Below, one piece after another: positions 6,548 to 10,888 of a DNA stretch of 10,888 nt. Position 1 is the stretch's first letter; each line of letters begins with the position of its first letter. The notes beneath the pieces are model-generated. The model did no database searches. It was given only the letters and a program-made list of their open reading frames with translations, and had not been told where the DNA came from. Made by a program: the position numbers and the translations under genes. The stretch comes from JBQTJN01 sp052387095 (GTDB lineage Bacteria > Pseudomonadota > Alphaproteobacteria > Micavibrionales > Micavibrionaceae): positions 1-10,888 of the forward strand of contig JBQTJN010000084.1 in the NCBI GenBank assembly GCA_052387095.1. Direction: 5' to 3'.

Positions 6548-7609
6548 ATGCAGGCGCACGACTCCAATTTACAGACTTTGTCTGCCGAAGATCTGCACGA
6601 GCATTGCGAGGGTTACAAAGGCGCTGATACAAAGCGCAGTATTTCCCAGCTTTTGACCACGTTCATATTTTTGGCGCTTGTCTGCTCTCTCATGTTGTAT
6701 GGCATACAGTCTTCTGCTTTGTGGATTACAGGGTTGCTGTTGTTGCCTGCGGCGGGGTTGCTGACACGGGTTTTTATTTTCCAGCATGATTGCGGTCACG
6801 GTTCATTTTTTAAATCGAAAAAGGCCAATGACTGGACGGGGCGCTTTCTCGGACTTCTCACATTGACGCCTTATGATTTCTGGCGCCGTGCACACAATAT
6901 GCATCATGCCACCTCGGGCGACCTGGATCGCCGCAGCATCGGCGGGATTGATACGATCACCGTCAAGGAATACCGCGCTCTGCCGAAATGGAAACAATGG
7001 GGTTACCGTCTCTATCGCAACCCCGTCGCCATGCTGATTTTTGGAACGCCCTTTTATACCATTATCGGCATGCGCCTGCCGTTCAACCAGTCGATGGGAT
7101 TTTTTGAAGGCTATAAAACGCTGCCTAAATCCTCTATCTGGAAAAGCGTTATGCTTACCAATGTGGGGCTCGTGGTTTTTTACGGCGCGCTGTCTTTTGT
7201 GATCGGCTGGGCGCCGATCCTGACCGTATATCTCCCGGTTCTAATCGTAACCACATGGATCGGTGGCTGGTTGTTTTATGTTCAGCACCAGTTCGAGGAT
7301 GCGTACTGGGAGAGAAATAAAGACTGGGACATATACGAGGCTTCTCTCAGGGGAAGTTCATATTATGCGCTGCCGCCGATCCTGCAATGGTTTACGGGCA
7401 ATATAGGATTGCATCATATCCATCACCTCTGCCTCAAAATTCCAAATTACAAGCTGCAGGAATGCCTGAACGCGTTACCTGAGCTCGGGAAGATCAACAA
7501 ACTGACCCTACGCGAAAGCCTTGGCTGCATGGGGTTCAAATTATGGGATGAGGAACAAAACAAGATGGTTCCGTTTTCCCATGCTCACAAGGAGTTTGCA
7601 GGTGCCTGA
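6548..7609 (+). CDS. Membrane fatty acid desaturase (three histidine boxes)
   Basis: This 353-residue integral membrane di-iron enzyme is expected to put a double bond into acyl chains of membrane lipids, using oxygen and an electron donor. The histidine boxes are complete: HDCGH at 80-84, HNMHH at 116-120, and HHIHH at 289-293. It also has the VQHQFEDAYW segment at 245-254, typical of bacterial and cyanobacterial omega-6/delta-12-like (DesA-type) desaturases. Hydrophobic pairs lie at about 35-55, 57-78, 200-220 and 222-243, in the usual two-plus-two arrangement. Length and order match the family. Regiospecificity cannot be read from the sequence. It overlaps acs by eight bases, which ties acetate activation to fatty acid modification. 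No electron-transfer partner is encoded nearby. Confidence 0.93.
   Translation: MQAHDSNLQTLSAEDLHEHCEGYKGADTKRSISQLLTTFIFLALVCSLMLYGIQSSALWITGLLLLPAAGLLTRVFIFQHDCGHGSFFKSKKANDWTGRFLGLLTLTPYDFWRRAHNMHHATSGDLDRRSIGGIDTITVKEYRALPKWKQWGYRLYRNPVAMLIFGTPFYTIIGMRLPFNQSMGFFEGYKTLPKSSIWKSVMLTNVGLVVFYGALSFVIGWAPILTVYLPVLIVTTWIGGWLFYVQHQFEDAYWERNKDWDIYEASLRGSSYYALPPILQWFTGNIGLHHIHHLCLKIPNYKLQECLNALPELGKINKLTLRESLGCMGFKLWDEEQNKMVPFSHAHKEFAGA
7589..7594 (+). promoter_or_regulatory. Shine-Dalgarno site that sets the acs start
   Basis: AAGGAG lies inside the 3' end of the desaturase gene, seven bases before the in-frame GTG at 7602. No comparable site precedes the in-frame ATG codons at 7521 or 7581, so the GTG is the preferred acs start. 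Confidence 0.7.
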
Positions 7610-9518
7610 AACATTTCCGCCACCGGAGGCCGTTCTCAAGCAGGCGCTGGTGTCGGAGAAACGCTATCACGCGCTTTATGAGAGCTCGGTGCGCGACCCG
7701 GACGGGTTCTGGAGGATGGAAGCGCAGCGGCTCGACTGGATAAAATTTCCCATCAAAATAAAAAATGCGTCTTTCGAGGGCGATGTTTCGATCAAATGGT
7801 ACGAAGATGGCGCTCTGAACGCGTCTTACAACTGCATTGACCGGCATTTGCCGCACATGGCGGATAAGGCGGCGCTGATCTGGGAGGGAGATTCCCCGGA
7901 TAACACCGAAAACATTACCTATGGGCAATTAAAAAGCGAAGTCTGCAAACTGTCTAACGCCTTAAAAGGTCTCGGTGTCAAAAAAGGCGACCGGGTTGTT
8001 ATTTATATGCCGATGGTTCCGCAGACTGTTTACGCGATGCTGGCCTGTGCACGTATCGGCGCCGTGCATTCGGTGGTGTTTGGCGGTTTCTCGCCGCAAT
8101 CGCTGCGGGACCGTGTTGAGGATTGCGGCGCGAACATCGTCATAACCGCCGATGAAGGGCTGCGCGGCGGTAAAAAAGTACCGTTGAAAAAAAACGTGGA
8201 CGAGGCGCTGCAAAATATTGCCGTGAAAAACGTGCTGGTGTTCAAACATACGGGCGGGTCCATAGACTGGCAGGAGGGGCGCGATCTCTGGTGGCATGAA
8301 ACCGTCGACGCCCAGCGCGATGAATGCGCGCCGGAGCCTATGAATGCGGAAGACCCGCTGTTTATTCTCTATACGTCGGGTTCGACCGGTAAACCGAAAG
8401 GGGTTTTGCACACAACGGGCGGCTATCTCGTGTTCGTCTCGATGACGCATGCGCTGGTGTTTGATTACAAACCTGGGGAGATTTACTGGTGCACGGCGGA
8501 TGTCGGCTGGGTGACGGGGCATTCCTATATTGTCTACGCCCCGCTTTGCAACGGCGCGACCACCCTGGTGTTCGAAGGCGTGCCGAGTTATCCGGATGCA
8601 TCGCGTTTCTGGCAGGTGATCGACAAACATAAAGTGAATATTTTCTACACGGCGCCGACGGCGATCCGCGCGCTGCTGCGCGAGGGCGACGCATGGGTGA
8701 AAAAAACCAGCCGCGCGAGCTTACGTATACTGGGCAGCGTCGGCGAGCCCATCAATGCCGAGGCCTGGCGCTGGTATCACGACGTGGTCGGCGACGGGCG
8801 CTGCCCGGTCATTGATACATGGTGGCAGACAGAAACCGGCGGGCACATGATTACGCCGCTGGCGTCTTTTCCGCTTAAACCCGGCTCGGCGTCGCGCCCT
8901 TTTTTCGGGGTGGTGCCGGAAATCGTCGATGGCGAGGGTAAGGTGCTGGACGGCGAGGCGGAAGGCAATCTCTGTATTGCGCAGCCATGGCCCGGGCAGG
9001 CGCGCAGCATTTACGGCGATCATGCGCGTTTTGTGCAGACCTATTTCTCCACCTTCAAGGGTAAATATTTTACCGGCGACGGTGCGCGCCGCGATGCGGA
9101 CGGCGATTACTGGATCACGGGCCGCGTTGACGATGTCATTAATGTTTCCGGCCACCGGCTCGGGACGGCTGAGATCGAAAGCGCGATCAACGAGCACGCA
9201 TCCGTGTCCGAGTCCGCCGTGGTCGGTTATCCGCACGAAATCAAGGGGCAGGGGATTTACGCCTATGTCACGCTGCTGCGGGAGCAGGAGGGTAATGACG
9301 CGGTGAAAAAAGAAATTACCGGGGTCGTGCGGCGTATTATCGGGCCGATCGCCAGCCCCGATGTGATTCAGTTCACGCCCGCTTTGCCGAAAACCCGCAG
9401 CGGGAAAATCATGCGTAGAATCCTGCGCAAGATCGCGGCGAATGAGCTTGACGCGCTCGGCGATACTTCGACCTTGGCTGATCCCGGCGTGGTTGATGAA
9501 TTAATTAGACACCGCTGA
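7602..9518 (+). CDS. acs: Acetyl-CoA synthetase (AMP-forming)
   Basis: Acs converts acetate, ATP and CoA to acetyl-CoA via acetyl-AMP. From the GTG start at 7602 it has 638 residues, close to the family norm. Upstream in-frame ATGs (7521, 7581) would add residues without family character. Visible blocks are the phosphate loop YTSGSTGKPKG at 257-267, ADVGWVTGHSY, FEGVPSYPD, and TWWQTETGGH with the tryptophans of the acyl pocket near 407-408. These are followed by FTGDGARRDADGDYWITGR and the hinge/C-terminal region VDDVINVSGHRLGTAEIE. PKTRSGKIMRR contains K602, the lysine that is reversibly acetylated in well-studied homologues. Acetate is the likeliest substrate, though propionyl-CoA synthetase shares many of these motifs. 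The GTG overlaps the desaturase stop by eight bases, so translation is probably coupled. No dedicated promoter is evident. Confidence 0.95.
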   Translation: MPETFPPPEAVLKQALVSEKRYHALYESSVRDPDGFWRMEAQRLDWIKFPIKIKNASFEGDVSIKWYEDGALNASYNCIDRHLPHMADKAALIWEGDSPDNTENITYGQLKSEVCKLSNALKGLGVKKGDRVVIYMPMVPQTVYAMLACARIGAVHSVVFGGFSPQSLRDRVEDCGANIVITADEGLRGGKKVPLKKNVDEALQNIAVKNVLVFKHTGGSIDWQEGRDLWWHETVDAQRDECAPEPMNAEDPLFILYTSGSTGKPKGVLHTTGGYLVFVSMTHALVFDYKPGEIYWCTADVGWVTGHSYIVYAPLCNGATTLVFEGVPSYPDASRFWQVIDKHKVNIFYTAPTAIRALLREGDAWVKKTSRASLRILGSVGEPINAEAWRWYHDVVGDGRCPVIDTWWQTETGGHMITPLASFPLKPGSASRPFFGVVPEIVDGEGKVLDGEAEGNLCIAQPWPGQARSIYGDHARFVQTYFSTFKGKYFTGDGARRDADGDYWITGRVDDVINVSGHRLGTAEIESAINEHASVSESAVVGYPHEIKGQGIYAYVTLLREQEGNDAVKKEITGVVRRIIGPIASPDVIQFTPALPKTRSGKIMRRILRKIAANELDALGDTSTLADPGVVDELIRHR

Positions 9519-9565
9519 AGGTTGCAAATCGGTAATATTTTTTCAAGAATCCTGCGATAATCTGA

Positions 9566-9580
9566 CTGAATATGATTCAG
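9566..9580. repeat. Short dyad upstream of the aminotransferase promoter
   Basis: CTGAAT (9566-9571) and ATTCAG (9575-9580) are a perfect 6-base inverted repeat around ATG. It ends 12 bases before a TTGACT -35-like hexamer, a position suited to a regulator site. Function is inferred only from symmetry and place. Confidence 0.3.
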
Positions 9581-9592
9581 CGAAATAAAATT

Positions 9593-9649
9593 TTGACTCT
9601 GCGTTATTTTATGTCCTAGCCTTGGAACAAAATTATAAACAACAGGGAG
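9593..9649 (+). promoter_or_regulatory. Putative promoter and RBS for the aminotransferase
   Basis: TTGACT (9593-9598, five of six -35 matches) is followed by a weak -10 region around CTAGCCT (9616-9622). AGGGAG (9644-9649) lies five bases before the ATG at 9655. The in-frame TTG at 9622 falls within the putative promoter and has no ribosome-binding site, so the ATG at 9655 is preferred. The 136-base gap before this ATG supports transcription separate from acs. Confidence 0.4.
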
Positions 9650-9654
9650 TATCT

Positions 9655-10680
9655 ATGGGACAGGCTTTCGACGATCGCGATGGCTGGGCTTATGTGGACG
9701 GAAAAATTGTTCCTCACCGTAAAGCTCTTATACACACTTTATCTAACTCGGCCCAATATGGCGGCTCTATTTTTGAAGGAGAGCGTTCATTTAAACTGCA
9801 TGAAGGCGGGAAAGCTATCTTTTTATCTGATGCGCATTCGGAGAGGCTCCTGGAATCGGCGCGTCTGATTCACATGGATACAAGCCACGTTGTCATTAAC
9901 GACGAACCTGAAAATTTATCTATTAATATTATTGGAGACGGCAAGTCCCTCCTTGCAGAGGCCAATAATTTAGAAGAAGCCTATTTCCGCGTGCATCTTT
10001 ACAAAGATGCCGAGGAAATGGGGGTCGGCGGTAATGCCAAAACCCATATCAGTATTTTTGCATGGCAGGACTGGAACGGGCAAGGGGACTACCTGGGTAC
10101 AAAAAGCCAAGTGCTTTTAACATCTCCTTACAGTCGGCAGCAGCCTGGAAGCGTGCCAGTTCAGGCCAAGGTTGATGGAAATTACGTGATCGGCGGGATG
10201 GCGAAAGCTCAAGCAAAAAGCCGCGGCGGTGACGACGGATTGATCCTGGATTATGAAGGTAATGTTGCCGATATTTCCGGCGGCAATATTTTTTGTGTTT
10301 CAAAAGAAGGTGTTCTGCATATGCCGCATGCGCACCGTTTTGAAGGACTTACCAGTAAGATCATAAGAGCGATTGCCGTTGACTTTAACCTTACCGTTAA
10401 TGACAAGGAGCCCGTTACGCTGAGAGAAATCAAGGACATGAAAGAGGTTTTTACTGTCGGCACGGCCGTAGGTGTTGTCCCGGTGGGCCGTATTGATGAG
10501 ACAAATTATAAAGCCCGAGAGTTTAGTGCGCTTCTGCGTGAAAAATATGAAGATGTTGTGCGTAGCGATCCGAAGGTGGGAATTGCCTTGTTAGATGCCT
10601 TTAATGCGCGCGACGCAAATGGGTATTCACAAGTTTTGCCTGCCGTTGCAAAGGCTGTAAACGAAATCCAAATGGGCTGA
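9655..10680 (+). CDS. Class IV PLP aminotransferase, branched-chain (IlvE) type
   Basis: This 341-residue protein is of fold-type IV, the family of branched-chain amino acid aminotransferases, D-amino acid aminotransferases and aminodeoxychorismate lyase. YVDGKIVP and GGSIFEGERSF (near 36-46) match the BCAT start GxSxFEGxR. VQAKVDGNY carries K172, the expected PLP Schiff-base lysine. NVADISGGNIF corresponds to the signature EGSGENIF, but the glutamate that contacts the PLP ring nitrogen is D206 here and the second glutamate is glycine. FTVGTAVGVVPVGRID near the C-terminus fits the BCAT FFTGTAAEVVPVRSID block. It is longer than E. coli IlvE (309), with extra C-terminal residues after the last block. 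The gene seems more AT-rich than acs before it. Valine/leucine/isoleucine transamination is the likeliest role, but the altered signature leaves substrate open. Confidence 0.85.
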   Translation: MGQAFDDRDGWAYVDGKIVPHRKALIHTLSNSAQYGGSIFEGERSFKLHEGGKAIFLSDAHSERLLESARLIHMDTSHVVINDEPENLSINIIGDGKSLLAEANNLEEAYFRVHLYKDAEEMGVGGNAKTHISIFAWQDWNGQGDYLGTKSQVLLTSPYSRQQPGSVPVQAKVDGNYVIGGMAKAQAKSRGGDDGLILDYEGNVADISGGNIFCVSKEGVLHMPHAHRFEGLTSKIIRAIAVDFNLTVNDKEPVTLREIKDMKEVFTVGTAVGVVPVGRIDETNYKAREFSALLREKYEDVVRSDPKVGIALLDAFNARDANGYSQVLPAVAKAVNEIQMG

Positions 10681-10710
10681 TTAAGCCCCTATCCGAACCC
10701 AGCGAAAAGG

Positions 10711-10748
10711 TTGATTTTCGACAGGAAATCAAGAATCTTGAACTTTTT
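10711..10748 (+). terminator. Weak, possibly alternative-fold terminator after the aminotransferase
   Basis: TTGATTT (10711-10717) can pair with AAATCAA (10726-10732). The 13-base palindrome TCAAGAATCTTGA (10729-10741) is followed by AC and TTTTT (10744-10748). The two stems share bases and exclude each other. The stems are AT-rich, so termination strength is doubtful. Confidence 0.35.
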
Positions 10749-10787
10749 CATAACGACATGTAATATGCGGCCTTAAATCTCTCTCGG

Positions 10788-10841
10788 GTTTATTCCTCGC
10801 CCCTTGGGGCGTAAACTTCATGGATGAGCGGATACATCCAT
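10788..10841. other. Two consecutive stem-loops in the right-edge intergenic region
   Basis: GTTTA (10788-10792) pairs with TAAAC (10812-10816), enclosing a 5-base bulge (TTCCT) and a GC-rich stem CGCCCC/GGGGCG (10798-10803 with 10806-10811). Four bases on, in 10820-10841, ATGGATG and CATCCAT pair across an 8-base loop. No T-run follows on either strand. The rest of 10681-10888 holds no convincing gene. Short minus-strand frames enter from the right edge and stop (one at a TAA, 10857-10855), so a neighbouring minus-strand gene may end just inside the window. Structured RNA, a bidirectional terminator remnant or an untranslated leader are all possible. Confidence 0.35.
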
Positions 10842-10888
10842 AAGCGGCATAATGTTACGGTACTTCTTTATCATTTTGTTTTTCCAGC

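Noticed and set aside
7521..7601. Longer acs start at ATG 7521 or ATG 7581
   Set aside because: The extra residues are inside the desaturase gene, lack family character and have no ribosome-binding site, while GTG 7602 has AAGGAG at good spacing.
7962..9236. Long minus-strand open frames (7962-8630, 8721-9236) opposite acs
   Set aside because: They are antisense shadows of a GC-biased, highly conserved acs gene, rich in Arg/His/Ala with no recognisable motifs.
9511..9543. Rho-independent terminator after acs (ACCG/CGGT stem and T6 run)
   Set aside because: The stem is only four base pairs around a 15-base loop, too weak to support a terminator call.
9622..9654. TTG start for the aminotransferase at 9622
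   Set aside because: It overlaps the likely promoter and has no ribosome-binding site; the ATG at 9655 has AGGGAG and begins close to the family N-terminus.
10820..10843. Tiny open frame MDERIHP within the right-edge hairpin
   Set aside because: It is seven codons, has no ribosome-binding site and is explained by the inverted repeat.

Overview
The window looks like chromosomal DNA of an alphaproteobacterium. The evidence is gene order and family type: hemC and tsaD are divergent, hemC is followed by hemD and a membrane-anchored mitofilin-like (COG4223-type) gene, and tsaD is followed by gpsA, an EVE-domain gene and acs. This is mostly core housekeeping DNA. There is no CRISPR array, insertion sequence, tRNA or rRNA that I can recognise. 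Genus-level placement is not possible from what I see.

Left part, minus strand (about 2632 down to 122): hemC, hemD and a helix-turn-helix/transmembrane/coiled-coil gene overlap by 4 and 14 bases and form one haem operon. The last gene is broken. Its coherent frame stops making sense near base 121, and bases 1-115 of the PLUS strand encode what looks like the next, C-terminal, piece of the same protein. The two pieces meet at an 11-base palindrome (110-120). This is either a fold-back chimera or misassembly, or a real inversion inside the gene.

Middle part, plus strand (2736-6453): a 252-codon gene with a CCA-adding/poly(A)-polymerase-type nucleotidyltransferase head lies between hemC and tsaD. 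After it come tsaD (t6A tRNA modification), gpsA (glycerol-3-phosphate for phospholipids), a four-helix membrane protein of unknown function, and an EVE-domain protein. The genes from tsaD to EVE are close-packed or overlapping.

Right part, plus strand (6548-10680): a three-histidine-box fatty acid desaturase is translationally coupled to acetyl-CoA synthetase (acs, most likely starting at a GTG at 7602). Then comes a separately expressed class IV aminotransferase of the branched-chain type with a changed cofactor-binding residue. With gpsA this part has a lipid theme: acetate activation to acetyl-CoA, fatty acid unsaturation, and glycerol-phosphate backbone. The last 208 bases contain no convincing gene but have a weak terminator and a pair of stem-loops.

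The points most worth a second look are the inverted junction at the left edge, the orphan nucleotidyltransferase-like protein beside tsaD, likely leaderless starts for hemC and tsaD, the aspartate replacing the usual glutamate in the aminotransferase, and the paired stem-loops at the right edge. I see no clear multi-gene undescribed system.
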